This document shows positions 31,183 to 41,700 of a stretch of 64,000 nucleotides of DNA, one piece after another; position 1 is the stretch's first letter; each line of letters opens with the position of its first letter. The notes below the pieces were generated by a model, which worked only from the letters and a program-made list of their open reading frames with translations, had not been told where the DNA came from and made no database searches. A program made the position numbers and the translations under genes. Origin of the DNA: Paludibacteraceae bacterium (GTDB lineage Bacteria; Bacteroidota; Bacteroidia; Bacteroidales; Paludibacteraceae); the NCBI GenBank assembly GCA_024693065.1, contig JAILLP010000024.1, positions 62,001-126,000 of the forward strand, in the 5' to 3' direction.

Positions 31183-31226
31183 AGCATTCCAACAAGAAAA
31201 AACAAATAAAAAATAATACAGTAAAA

Positions 31227-32633
31227 ATGAAGAGATTTAGTTATTCCATTCAAAGCAAGAAGATACTTGCAGACATGTACACTCCAGTCAGTGTATACAT
31301 GCGCCTACGCGACATGTACAGTTGCAGTGCGCTCATGGAGAGTTCCGACTACCACAGCATGGAGAACGCCCGTTCCTACATAGGCGTCTCCCCTATCGCC
31401 TCCATCGCCATCGGGCATGGGAAGTCAGAGATGACCTTCCCGGACGGTTCGGTCGTGAAGGGGGAGATCTCGGAGAAGTGCCACGTGGACAAGGTGATCC
31501 GCGAGTTCATGTCGTGCTTCGACATCCAAGGAGGCGAAGACCTACACTGCGGCCTCTTCGGCTACACCTCCTTCAATGCGGTGCGCTACTTCGAGAACAT
31601 CGCCGTGAAGGATGAGACCCAGACCAAGAACGACGCACCGGACATCCTGTACGTCTTGTTCAAGAACATCGTCGAGTTTGACCACTACAACAGCTCACTC
31701 AAAATCATCTCCCTCTGCGCCGACGGAGAAGCGTCTGACTTGGCGCTCATCGAACGTCAAATGAACCGCACCAACATCCGGGCGTATGACTTCCATCCTG
31801 TGGGTGAGACCACCAGCACGCTGACTGACGAGGAGCACAAGGCAAACATCCGCAAGGGTATCGAGCACTGCCTGCGAGGTGACGTCTTTCAAATCGTTCT
31901 TTCAAGACGATTCATCCAACGTTTCGAAGGTGACGATTTCAAGCTCTACCGTGCTTTGCGCAGCATCAACCCTTCCCCTTACTTGTTCTACTTCGATATG
32001 GGAGGCTTCCGCATCTTCGGATCATCGCCTGAGACCCACTGCCGCATCATCGGCAGCAAGCGCAGGGCTTACATCGATCCGATAGCGGGCACGACCAAGC
32101 GCACGGGCAATGCGGAGATCGACGCACAAAACGCTCAATACCTGAGAAATGACCCGAAAGAGAACGCCGAACACGTGATGCTGGTCGACTTGGCCCGCAA
32201 CGACCTGAGCCGCAACTGCCACGGTGTGAAGGTGGATTTCTACAAGGATATGCAATACTACAGCCACGTCATCCATTTGGTGAGCCGTGTGAGCGGAGAG
32301 CTCGACGCAGACGCGGACCCGATCCGCACCTTTATAGACACCTTCCCTGCCGGCACGCTCTCCGGTGCGCCTAAGGTACGCGCCATGCAGCTCATCAGCG
32401 AATACGAGCCTCATAACCGTGGCGCCTACGGAGGTTGCGTCGGCATCATCGGCTTCGACGGTTCCCTCAACCAAGCAATCACTATCCGCACATTCGTCAG
32501 CCGTAACAATGAACTCTGGTTCCAGGCGGGCGGCGGTATCGTGGCGAAGAGCAACGAGGAATATGAGCTTCAGGAGGTGAACAACAAACTGGGCGCCCTC
32601 AAGAAGGCTATTGAGATGGCAGAAACAATGTAA
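31227..32633 (+). CDS. trpE: Anthranilate synthase component I
   Basis: SPETHCRIIGSKRRAYIDPIAGTTKRTGNAEIDAQNA, FPAGTLSGAPKVRAMQLI. Confidence 0.95.
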   Translation: MKRFSYSIQSKKILADMYTPVSVYMRLRDMYSCSALMESSDYHSMENARSYIGVSPIASIAIGHGKSEMTFPDGSVVKGEISEKCHVDKVIREFMSCFDIQGGEDLHCGLFGYTSFNAVRYFENIAVKDETQTKNDAPDILYVLFKNIVEFDHYNSSLKIISLCADGEASDLALIERQMNRTNIRAYDFHPVGETTSTLTDEEHKANIRKGIEHCLRGDVFQIVLSRRFIQRFEGDDFKLYRALRSINPSPYLFYFDMGGFRIFGSSPETHCRIIGSKRRAYIDPIAGTTKRTGNAEIDAQNAQYLRNDPKENAEHVMLVDLARNDLSRNCHGVKVDFYKDMQYYSHVIHLVSRVSGELDADADPIRTFIDTFPAGTLSGAPKVRAMQLISEYEPHNRGAYGGCVGIIGFDGSLNQAITIRTFVSRNNELWFQAGGGIVAKSNEEYELQEVNNKLGALKKAIEMAETM

Positions 32634-32654
32634 AATACTTAAAAAGAAAAGATT

Positions 32655-33218
32655 ATGAAAATCGTCATAATAGATAACTACGACTCATTCACCTACAATT
32701 TGTACCATTTGCTGCGTGAAGTAGGTGCCGACACCAGCGTCGTGCGCAACGACAAGTTCGCTTTGCCCGACCTTGAAATATATGATAAAATCGTGCTTTC
32801 GCCTGGTCCTGGAATCCCTTCCGAGGCGGGTCTGCTGCTCGACACGATCGATCGGTACGCAGGCAAGAAACCTATCCTTGGCGTGTGCCTCGGACACCAG
32901 GCCATCGGTCAATACTTCGGAGCGGAACTCACCAACCTGACGGACGTGTTCCATGGTGTGCAGACGGATGTGCGCCGCACCAACGACGACTATCTGTTCA
33001 ACGGATTGCCGGAGAGATTCCCTGTAGGAAGATACCACTCATGGGTAGTGGACGCCAAGACGATGCCTAACACGCTGGAGGTGACCGCCACGAGCGACGA
33101 GGGCTTGGTGATGGCACTGAAACACAAGGAGTATGACATCCACGGCATACAATTCCACCCAGAGTCGGTACTCACCCCCGACGGAAAAAAAATCATCGAG
33201 AATTTTATAAACAAATAA
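32655..33218 (+). CDS. trpG: Anthranilate synthase component II (glutamine amidotransferase)
   Basis: IDNYDSFTYNLYHLL, GVCLGHQAIGQ, GIQFHPESVLT. Confidence 0.95.
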   Translation: MKIVIIDNYDSFTYNLYHLLREVGADTSVVRNDKFALPDLEIYDKIVLSPGPGIPSEAGLLLDTIDRYAGKKPILGVCLGHQAIGQYFGAELTNLTDVFHGVQTDVRRTNDDYLFNGLPERFPVGRYHSWVVDAKTMPNTLEVTATSDEGLVMALKHKEYDIHGIQFHPESVLTPDGKKIIENFINK

Positions 33219-33230
33219 ACCCATACGATC

Positions 33231-34232
33231 ATGAAACAGATATTATCACGTCTGGTGCTCCACGAGGAGCTGACATCCGAAGAAACAGAACAGATACTCA
33301 TAGGCATTACGCAAGGAAAATATAGCAATGAGCAGATCTCCGCACTCATCATGGCGCTCCAAATGAGGGGAATCAGCGTGGACGAACTACTTGGGTTCCG
33401 GAAGGGAATCCTCAGCACAGGTGTACATGTGGATCTATCCCCCTATAAACCCATCGATATCGTAGGAACGGGCGGTGACGGAAAAAACACGTTCAACATC
33501 TCCACCTGCGCCTGCTTCGTTGTCGCTGGTGCCGGCTACAAGGTGGCTAAGCACGGTAACTACGCCTCGACCTCCGTCAGTGGAGCGAGCAACGTGATCG
33601 AAAACCACGACGTGAAGTTCACCAACGACAACGACAAGCTCAAGCGAAGCATCGAGGAATGCGGCTTCGTCTATCTGCATGCGCAACTCTTCGCCACCGC
33701 CATGAAGCATGTGGGTGGCATCCGCAAAGCCTTGCAGATTCCAACCTTCTTCAACCTGCTTGGCCCATTGGTTAACCCATGCCAGCCAAGCTACCAGTTG
33801 CTGGGTGTAGCCAACCTCGACCAAATGCGTCTCTACAGCAACGCATACCAGAAAATCGGCATCGGCTATGGCATCGTGAACAGCCTCGACGGCTATGATG
33901 AGATATCGTTGACGGGCGACTTCAAGGTGGTGACCAACAGCATGGAGAAGATTTACAAGCCAATGGACGTTAAGATGCCTATCTCCAACGTGGCAGACCT
34001 CAGCGGATCGAGCCGTCAAACCATCGAAGACGCGAAGAAAGTATTCGATGACGTTTTGGAGGGCAATGCGACAGAGAGCCAGATGAACGTGGTGATCATC
34101 AATGCCGCCTTCGCCATCAAGGTGATGGAGCCTGAGAAGGAAATCGACGAGTGCATCGCGATCGCCACGGAATCGCTCAAGTCAGGCAAGGCATTGTCCG
34201 TCTTGAAGAAATACATTGCCTTAAATTCTTGA
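33231..34232 (+). CDS. trpD: Anthranilate phosphoribosyltransferase
   Basis: DIVGTGGDGKNTFNIST, KHGNYASTSVSGASNVIE, NLLGPLVNPCQPSYQLLGV. Confidence 0.95.
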   Translation: MKQILSRLVLHEELTSEETEQILIGITQGKYSNEQISALIMALQMRGISVDELLGFRKGILSTGVHVDLSPYKPIDIVGTGGDGKNTFNISTCACFVVAGAGYKVAKHGNYASTSVSGASNVIENHDVKFTNDNDKLKRSIEECGFVYLHAQLFATAMKHVGGIRKALQIPTFFNLLGPLVNPCQPSYQLLGVANLDQMRLYSNAYQKIGIGYGIVNSLDGYDEISLTGDFKVVTNSMEKIYKPMDVKMPISNVADLSGSSRQTIEDAKKVFDDVLEGNATESQMNVVIINAAFAIKVMEPEKEIDECIAIATESLKSGKALSVLKKYIALNS

Positions 34233-34262
34233 TTATAAATATTTTATTTAACGATTCAAGAC

Positions 34263-35063
34263 ATGAACAATTATCTGGAAAGAATCATGGCGACGAAAGG
34301 CGAATGTGTGGCCGAGGCGAAGCGGAAGGTCTCCCTTGAGGAGGTGAAGGCTATGTGCCGCGACGTACGCCCCTGCTTCTCCCTCTCGGAGAACCTGCGG
34401 AAACGCAACGGTATCATCGCCGAGTTCAAGCGCCAGTCACCTTCGAAAGGGGTGATCCACGGAGGCATAACGCCCAAGCAGGTGGTCGGATGCTACGAGC
34501 AGGCAGGCGTGAGCGCCGTTTCCGTGCTCACGGACACCCAGTTCTTCGGAGGCTCCATCGCGGACCTGCGGGAGGCGGCGTCGGTGCTCAACATCCCTAT
34601 CCTCCGCAAAGAGTTCATCAACGACCCATACCAAGTCTACGAAGCCCGTGCCAACGGAGCCTCCGCCATATTGCTCATCGCAGCGGTGCTCGAACGTGCG
34701 CAGGCACAGGATTTGGCCGCCTTGGCCAATGAGCTCGGTCTAGAGGTGTTGTTGGAGCTCCATGACGAAGAAGAGTTGGCATATATCACACCAGAAACCA
34801 ATGTGGTAGGAATCAATAACCGAAATCTTCGTACCTTTGAGGTCGATTTGAACCACTCCATCTCCATGGCCTCCTCCCTGCCCAAAGAGACGCCCAAGGT
34901 GTCTGAGAGCGGCATACGGAGCATAGACAACATGGTGACGCTTCGGAACGGAGGGTTCGACGGATTCCTGATCGGTGAAAACTTCATGGCGGCGGAGAAC
35001 CCTGGGCAAGCCTGCATAACGTTCTGCAAAGAGTATACGGACCGTTTATCACAAGGGAAATGA
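34263..35063 (+). CDS. trpC: Indole-3-glycerol-phosphate synthase
   Basis: IIAEFKRQSPSKGVI, VSVLTDTQFFGGS, VVGINNRNLRTFEVD. Confidence 0.95.
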   Translation: MNNYLERIMATKGECVAEAKRKVSLEEVKAMCRDVRPCFSLSENLRKRNGIIAEFKRQSPSKGVIHGGITPKQVVGCYEQAGVSAVSVLTDTQFFGGSIADLREAASVLNIPILRKEFINDPYQVYEARANGASAILLIAAVLERAQAQDLAALANELGLEVLLELHDEEELAYITPETNVVGINNRNLRTFEVDLNHSISMASSLPKETPKVSESGIRSIDNMVTLRNGGFDGFLIGENFMAAENPGQACITFCKEYTDRLSQGK

Positions 35064-35689
35064 GCGACGCACCGTTGAAAATAAAGGTTTGTGGGATGGC
35101 CGATGCAGAGAACCTGGCCCAGTTGGCCCGCTTGAAGCCGGACTACGTAGGGTTCATCTTCTACCCGAAGTCTAGCCGATACGTGGTGGAACGCTTGTCC
35201 GCCGAGGCGCTTAACGTGTTGCCTAGAGACACGAAAAGAGTGGGCGTCTTCGTCTCCGAGAAGCCAGAAACGCTCCTCGCCCTCGCGAAGGAGTATGGGC
35301 TCGACTACGTGCAGCTGCACGGTGACGAGAGCGTCGAATACTGCCAGAGCATCAGGCAACAGGGATTGAAGGTGATCAAGGTCTTCCGTGTCTCCACGGC
35401 GGACGATCTGGCGACGGTTGCGAAGTATGCCCAATGTGCCGACCTCTTCTTGTTCGACACCAAGACACCGCTGTATGGCGGGTGCGGGCAGGAGTTTGAC
35501 TGGACCATCCTTGAGCAAGCCCAAGTCCCTCTGCCGTGGCTGATTTCAGGAGGCATATCTGCCGATAACATCCAGCGGGCCTGCCAAACAGGCGCATTCG
35601 CCGTAGACCTGAACAGCAGGTTCGAGACCGCCCCAGGCGTGAAGGACATCCCATTGCTTGAAAGATGTTTTGAATTAATACGTAAATAA
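35060..35689 (+). CDS. trpF: Phosphoribosylanthranilate isomerase
   Basis: KVCGMADAENLAQL, DYVGFIFYPKSSRYV, DYVQLHGDES; 4-nt overlap with trpC. Confidence 0.93.
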   Translation: MSDAPLKIKVCGMADAENLAQLARLKPDYVGFIFYPKSSRYVVERLSAEALNVLPRDTKRVGVFVSEKPETLLALAKEYGLDYVQLHGDESVEYCQSIRQQGLKVIKVFRVSTADDLATVAKYAQCADLFLFDTKTPLYGGCGQEFDWTILEQAQVPLPWLISGGISADNIQRACQTGAFAVDLNSRFETAPGVKDIPLLERCFELIRK

Positions 35690-35720
35690 CAGATTTTTAA
35701 ATTATTAAACAGATAAATAT

Positions 35721-36905
35721 ATGTCGAAATACGATGTCAGCAGCGAAGGATTTTACGGACGTTTCGGAGGCGCATACATCCCTGAAATGCTCTATCCTAA
35801 CGTTGAGAATCTGAAAAAGATTTATCTTGAGATATTGAACTCCGAGAAGTTCAAATCGCAGTACAAGCAGCTCATGAAGGACTATGTGGGAAGGCCTACC
35901 CCACTCTTCTACGCGGAGAAGCTCTCGTCGATCTACTCGACCCATGTGTTCCTCAAACGTGAAGATTTGGCGCACACGGGAGCGCATAAGATCAACAATG
36001 CGATCGGTCAGGTGTTGATCGCCAAGGAGATGGGCAAGACGCGTATCATCGCGGAGACCGGAGCCGGACAGCACGGAGTGGCCACCGCCACCGCATGCGC
36101 ACTCTTAGGCATGGAGTGCCACGTCTACATGGGCGAGGTGGACATTGAGCGTCAGGCGCCTAACGTAGCGCGCATGCGCATGCTCGGAGCCGAGGTGGTG
36201 CCAGCCAAGAGCGGTAACAAGACACTGAAGGACGCCACGAACGAAGCGTTGCGCGACTGGATTTCCAACCCAGAGGACACCTTCTACGTGATAGGCTCCA
36301 CTGTAGGTCCATTCCCTTACCCAGACTTGGTCGCAAGGCTACAATCCATCATCAGCGAAGAGATGCGTTGGCAGCTTAAAGAGCAGACAGGCAAGGAGTT
36401 GCCAGACTATGTGATCGCCTGCATCGGTGGCGGTAGCAACGCCGCAGGTTCGTTCTACCACTTCGTCAACGACGAGCAGGTGAAGCTGGTGGCTGTAGAG
36501 GCCGCAGGTCACGGACTAGACTCGGGAGACACCGCCGCCTCGATCGCAAGGGGATCGGAGGGCATCATTCATGGCGCACGCACCATGCTCATGCAGACGG
36601 ACGACGGGCAGATCATCGAGCCATATTCCATCTCGGCAGGACTCGACTACCCGGGCATCGGTCCTATGCACTCCTTCTTGGCTGAGGTCGGAAGGGAGAC
36701 CGTACTCTCCGCAACTGACGACGAAGCATTGCAAGCCGCACTGCAGCTCACCAGGGAAGAGGGCATCATACCCGCACTCGAGAGCTCGCACGCCTTGGCG
36801 GCACTGCCTAAGCTGAAGTTCCGCAGCGACGAGAACGTGGTCGTGACCATCTCAGGCCGAGGCGACAAAGACATGGCAACGTATATTAACCATTTAAAAC
36901 TATAA
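35721..36905 (+). CDS. trpB: Tryptophan synthase beta chain
   Basis: GRPTPLFYAEKLS, KREDLAHTGAHKINNAIGQ, ETGAGQHGVATAT. Confidence 0.96.
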   Translation: MSKYDVSSEGFYGRFGGAYIPEMLYPNVENLKKIYLEILNSEKFKSQYKQLMKDYVGRPTPLFYAEKLSSIYSTHVFLKREDLAHTGAHKINNAIGQVLIAKEMGKTRIIAETGAGQHGVATATACALLGMECHVYMGEVDIERQAPNVARMRMLGAEVVPAKSGNKTLKDATNEALRDWISNPEDTFYVIGSTVGPFPYPDLVARLQSIISEEMRWQLKEQTGKELPDYVIACIGGGSNAAGSFYHFVNDEQVKLVAVEAAGHGLDSGDTAASIARGSEGIIHGARTMLMQTDDGQIIEPYSISAGLDYPGIGPMHSFLAEVGRETVLSATDDEALQAALQLTREEGIIPALESSHALAALPKLKFRSDENVVVTISGRGDKDMATYINHLKL

Positions 36906-36912
36906 GAGACCC

Positions 36913-37683
36913 ATGAAAAATAGGTTAGACAATATATTAGAGAGCAAGAAAGACTTGCTATCGATCTATGTGATGGCTGGGTATCCACAGCGCAATGACC
37001 TCATGACCATCTTGCGCGGGCTGGAGAAGGCGGGAGTCGATTTCGTGGAGGTCGGCATGCCCTTCAGCGACCCGTTGGCAGACGGTCCCGTGATTCAGGA
37101 TGCAGGCAACGCGGCGCTCGACAACGGCATGAGCATCAAGGAGTTGTTCGCCCAGATAAAAGAGATGCGCAAGGAGATCACCATGCCCGTATTGCTGATG
37201 GGCTACATCAACCCAGTGATGCACTACGGCATAGAAAAGTTCGCCGCCGATGCGCACAGTGTAGGCGTGGACGGCCTCATCATCCCCGACCTACCGTTCG
37301 ACACCTACGTGAAGAAGTACAAGGCGCTCTTCGACGCCAACGAGCTGCACTTCATACCGCTCATCGCGCCGCAGACACCGGACGAGCGCATCAAGCACAT
37401 CGACGCACAGGCGGAGGGCTTCATCTACACGGTCGCATCCGCAGGAATCACCGGTAACATCAAGACGTCGGAAGACTACCGCACCCAATACTTCGAGCGC
37501 ATCCGCAACCTGCACCTGCGCAACAAGACCGTCATCGGGTTCGGCATCAAGGACCATGCCAGCTACACCCACGCTTGCAGCCACGCTGACGGAGCCATCA
37601 TCGGAACCGCCTTCATCAAGCACCTGAAAGAGAACGGAGCGAGGGAGGAAGCGGTCGGGAAGTTCGTGAAATCGATACGCTAA
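36913..37683 (+). CDS. trpA: Tryptophan synthase alpha chain
   Basis: VDFVEVGMPFSDPLADGPVIQ, VDGLIIPDLPFD, IYTVASAGITG. Confidence 0.95.
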   Translation: MKNRLDNILESKKDLLSIYVMAGYPQRNDLMTILRGLEKAGVDFVEVGMPFSDPLADGPVIQDAGNAALDNGMSIKELFAQIKEMRKEITMPVLLMGYINPVMHYGIEKFAADAHSVGVDGLIIPDLPFDTYVKKYKALFDANELHFIPLIAPQTPDERIKHIDAQAEGFIYTVASAGITGNIKTSEDYRTQYFERIRNLHLRNKTVIGFGIKDHASYTHACSHADGAIIGTAFIKHLKENGAREEAVGKFVKSIR

Positions 37684-37719
37684 ACGTCAGTCGCAGACGC
37701 TTTAGCGGGTACAAAAAGA

Positions 37720-37758
37720 AACACGGCGGAAGGTCACATACCCTCCGCCGTGTTGTTT
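37720..37758 (+). terminator. Terminator after trpA (possibly bidirectional)
   Basis: AACACGGCGGA/TCCGCCGTGTT stem between convergent genes. Confidence 0.7.
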
Positions 37759-37787
37759 AGATAAACCTTGTTAAAAGTTCCCTTTAA

Positions 37788-38546
37788 CTATTTAATATAG
37801 AAAGTCAGTGCTCCGAAAAGGACACCATTCCTGTTCTTGAACTTGCTGTTGTCACCTCTGACAACATCCACAAGACCGAGGTCATAGCCGAAAGACAATT
37901 TCACCTTCTCCGTGAAAGCCAAGCCAAGGCCAAAGCGCAATCCATAATCCAGCTTGTCCGCCGCATTGTCACCGAAAGAGTCCTCCTCCCTTTCATCCGT
38001 TTTCTTATTCATGCTAACATCCGTGTAAACCTTCACAGACGGGTCATCCGTAAGGTCGCTGACGAGAACGAGATCACCCAACGTATTCACCGCATCGTCA
38101 AAGTTATACTCTGTCGTGTACTTTGTCTTGCCGCCCACACCGTAGGCAACATATGCGCCTGCCTGAGGAATCAGACCCAAATCTCCGACAGGGATGCGGA
38201 AATTGAGCGTCAGAGGAAGCTCCATATAATACAAATTGGTGGTAACGGTTGATTTATAGATTTTTGTCTCGATTTCTTGCTTTCCACCCTTCCTTTGGAA
38301 CGTCAAACCTGCCTCCGCGAAGAAACCGTTCACGAACGCATAATCGAAAACGAGACCACCTTGGATATTGGCGATAGGCTTCCGCTCACTCGTGAAACCC
38401 GGATAGGTAGGGTCATCCGCATTGATTTTCGCCAAACCTCCACCGACGGTAATACCGATGTTGAAATCTCCTGCATTGGCATCCTGCGCAAACGAAGAGA
38501 CACTAACCATAAATAGGCTTAATACTGAGAATAAAACTTTCTTCAT
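37788..38546 (-). CDS. Porin-family outer-membrane beta-barrel protein
   Basis: Signal peptide; alternating amphipathic strands (GGLVFDYAFVNGFFAEAGLTFQRKG, LRFGLGLAFTEKVKLSFGYDLGLVDV). Confidence 0.75.
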   Translation of the reverse strand: MKKVLFSVLSLFMVSVSSFAQDANAGDFNIGITVGGGLAKINADDPTYPGFTSERKPIANIQGGLVFDYAFVNGFFAEAGLTFQRKGGKQEIETKIYKSTVTTNLYYMELPLTLNFRIPVGDLGLIPQAGAYVAYGVGGKTKYTTEYNFDDAVNTLGDLVLVSDLTDDPSVKVYTDVSMNKKTDEREEDSFGDNAADKLDYGLRFGLGLAFTEKVKLSFGYDLGLVDVVRGDNSKFKNRNGVLFGALTFYIK

Positions 38547-38723
38547 GCGATAAAATTTATGTTTGTTATTAAATCTGAATCGAAATTAGCAACTATTTCA
38601 CTATGCGACAAATGCTGTAAAACATTTTTATTAACATATGTTTCCGAGCTACATTTATGTGCCTGACGCTCAGAGAGGAAAAGTCCATTTGGATAAATAT
38701 ATTTTTTTACGCACCTTTGCGGT

Positions 38724-41700
38724 ATGAAAAAACAGAACTTGTCTTTAGAGCAAAATCAGGCGCAGGATGACTTAGTATCATTATTGAAGGACCTTCAGGG
38801 AAATCTTCCCATGAGGGCACGTTACGTGCGCCTAGGCAGGATGCTCCAACGCACGGTATCCGAGCTGGGCAGCCACCTGCACGTGGTCTATTCCAACCAA
38901 GCCTCCTACATCGACGCGATATGCAAGGAGCGCAATTATCCGCAAAGGAAATCGTTGCAGGTGCTTCGCCGGCACATCAGCAACACACTACATAACCAGT
39001 TCTCTCCCTCGGAGGAAGATTACCTCTTCGATGTGAAGGCGATGGCGGAGGCCCTCTCGTTCTTCTTCCGTGTCCCGATACCGATTGGGCTGACAGAGGC
39101 CCTGCCCGAGTCGTGGCGTAACCTGGAGTTCATTCCCGACACCCGCCACATGGTCAAGTATGCAAGACTCCGCATGACGGTCAGCCGCTGGACGGATAGT
39201 TTGCTGTACGGGGAGGTGGAGAATGTAGGGGAGGAATCATTCGACGGGGAATACGTCGCCGCCTACACGCAGATGGGCAACGACGAACCGATGGCACAAG
39301 CCACCCGACACTTGGGAGACACCTTCGCCGAGCTGAACGCTTCCCTTTTCGAAGGGGCGCAGGTCAACCTATTGGACGTCTCCGTGGAGAGCCGCGAGGA
39401 TGGCACCCCGTTGTTCGTGCCCGAGCTGGTCGTTTTCGAGCCTGACTTCCTCGTGGACATCACCGCCATCACGGGCTGCATCCGTCCCTATGGGAGCCAT
39501 GCGATGAACCACCTGCTGCACAAGGTGGAGCCCCCTTCCCAGTCGGCCGCCATCACAATCGGTAACGTGGCGAACCAATTCCTCGACGACTGCGTGAACC
39601 AGACGAAGGAGGAGCCGGCCACCTACGAGGACTCCATGAAGAAAGCCTTCAACATGGACCCGATCCCCTTCTGCACGATGGAGGAGATCAACGCGGAATT
39701 CTTCCAAACGACGAAAGTGCAATTCAACAATATCCAGCGCACGGTGGACAAGAGCTTCGACGAGGTGGGCATCCACCTACGGGAGGGCGTGGTGTTGGAG
39801 CCCACGTTCATCTGCGAGGCGCTAGGCATGCAAGGACGTATGGACTTGCTGTCGGCGGATTACCATAAGATCGTGGAGCTGAAGTCCGGCAAGGCGGACG
39901 AATGGAACAAGACGGAGCCCGAAGTGCGCGACGAGCATCTGCTGCAGCTGACGCTCTACTATGAGTTCCTCCACTACAACCTAGGACTTGACTACGCCGA
40001 AGTGAGCAGTTTCCTGCTCTACTCCCGCTACCCGAGGATGAAGGATTGCCGCGCCTCCCGCAGAATGGTGAGGGAAGCGTTGCAGCTCCGCAACAACATC
40101 GTGGCGAGCGAATGGAACCTGCTCAGGGGAGGCTCGCGCGACCTCTACACCACCCTCACCCCCGAACTATTGAACCAGAACAACCTATGCGGCAAACTGT
40201 GGTCGGTCTACATCGAGCCATCGCTCTCCGACACGCTGAAGCCCCTGCACACGGCCGATGCGCTGGAGCTCGCCTACTTCCACACCTTCTTCACCTTCGT
40301 GGAGAGGGAGATGTTCTTAGCGAAGATCGGATGCTCCTCCACCGACAGAAACGGAGGGTACTCCGACGCATGGAACCTGCCCGCGGAGGAGAAACTGCGC
40401 AGCGGCAACATCATCATGGACCTGACCATCGACCAATTCAACGTGACGGACGGACTGGACGTTTCCGACCATTCGGAGGCGATACGCAACATCCGTTTCC
40501 ACTGGGTGCAGGACGATGAGAACCTAGCCAATTTCAGGGTGGGCGACCTGGTGATGGTCTACGAGCGTAACGATGCGCAGGACAATGTGACCAACAAACA
40601 ACTCTTCCGTTGCTCGATCGAATCGTTCGACGCGGACAACGTGGTGGTACGCCTCACCTACAAGCAGCGCAACCGCGCCGTCTTCAACCTGAGCAGCCAT
40701 TACGCGATGGAGCATGATATGATGACCTCCTCCTTCAATGCCATGACACGTTCGTTGCGGGCGTTCCTCGTGGCTCCGAAAGAGCGGCGGGACCTCCTAT
40801 TAGGGCGAAGAGACTTCCGTTTCTCCCCGAAACAACCCATTCCTCGGCCTTCGACGGAGAGCGCACAGGTGAACGACATCGTAGGGGATGCCCTATGCGC
40901 CGAGGACTTCTACCTCTTGGTGGGACCTCCCGGAACAGGCAAGACCAACCTGGCGATGCGCACCATGGTGGACAACTTCCTGGCGAACCCCGAGCACCGC
41001 ATTCTGCTCATGGCTTACACCAATAGGGCGGTGGACGAGATCTGCAGGATGTTGCACCGCTACGACCCCGAATTGGACTACATCCGCATAGGCAATGAGC
41101 TGAACTGCGACCCGGCCTTCCGCCAGCACCTGCTCAAGTACCAGATAGAGGGATGCACCAACCGCTCGGCGGTGAAAAGCAGGCTATTCCAGCCCCGCAT
41201 TTATGTGGCGACGGTAGCCTCCATGGACAGCAAGACAGCGCTGTTTGACCTCTTCCACTTCGACGTGGCCATTGTGGACGAGGCTTCGCAGATATTAGAG
41301 CCACAACTGTTAGGGCTACTATGCGCCACAACGAAAGGAGGGGAAGCCGCCATCCGCAAGTTCGTCATGATAGGCGACCACAAGCAATTGCCCGCCGTCG
41401 TGCAACAACCCAGAAGCGAGGCGGAGGTGACAGACCCCGCACTGCGCACGTTCGGGTTGGAGAATTGCGCGGACTCCCTGTTCGAGCGGCTACACCGTCA
41501 CATGCTGGCGCACAGCGAAGTGAAGCCAGGCATGCTCGACACGCAATGGCGCATGCACCCGACCATCAGCGAGTTCGTCAGCCGTGAGTTCTACCACAAA
41601 GCCCTGCGGGTGGGTAAGAACCGGCACCAGACAGTAGTTGAGTTACCATTCACAAGTGAGGGGGAGACCCGTCAGTTAGCCTGTTTCCCGAAGAACATGG

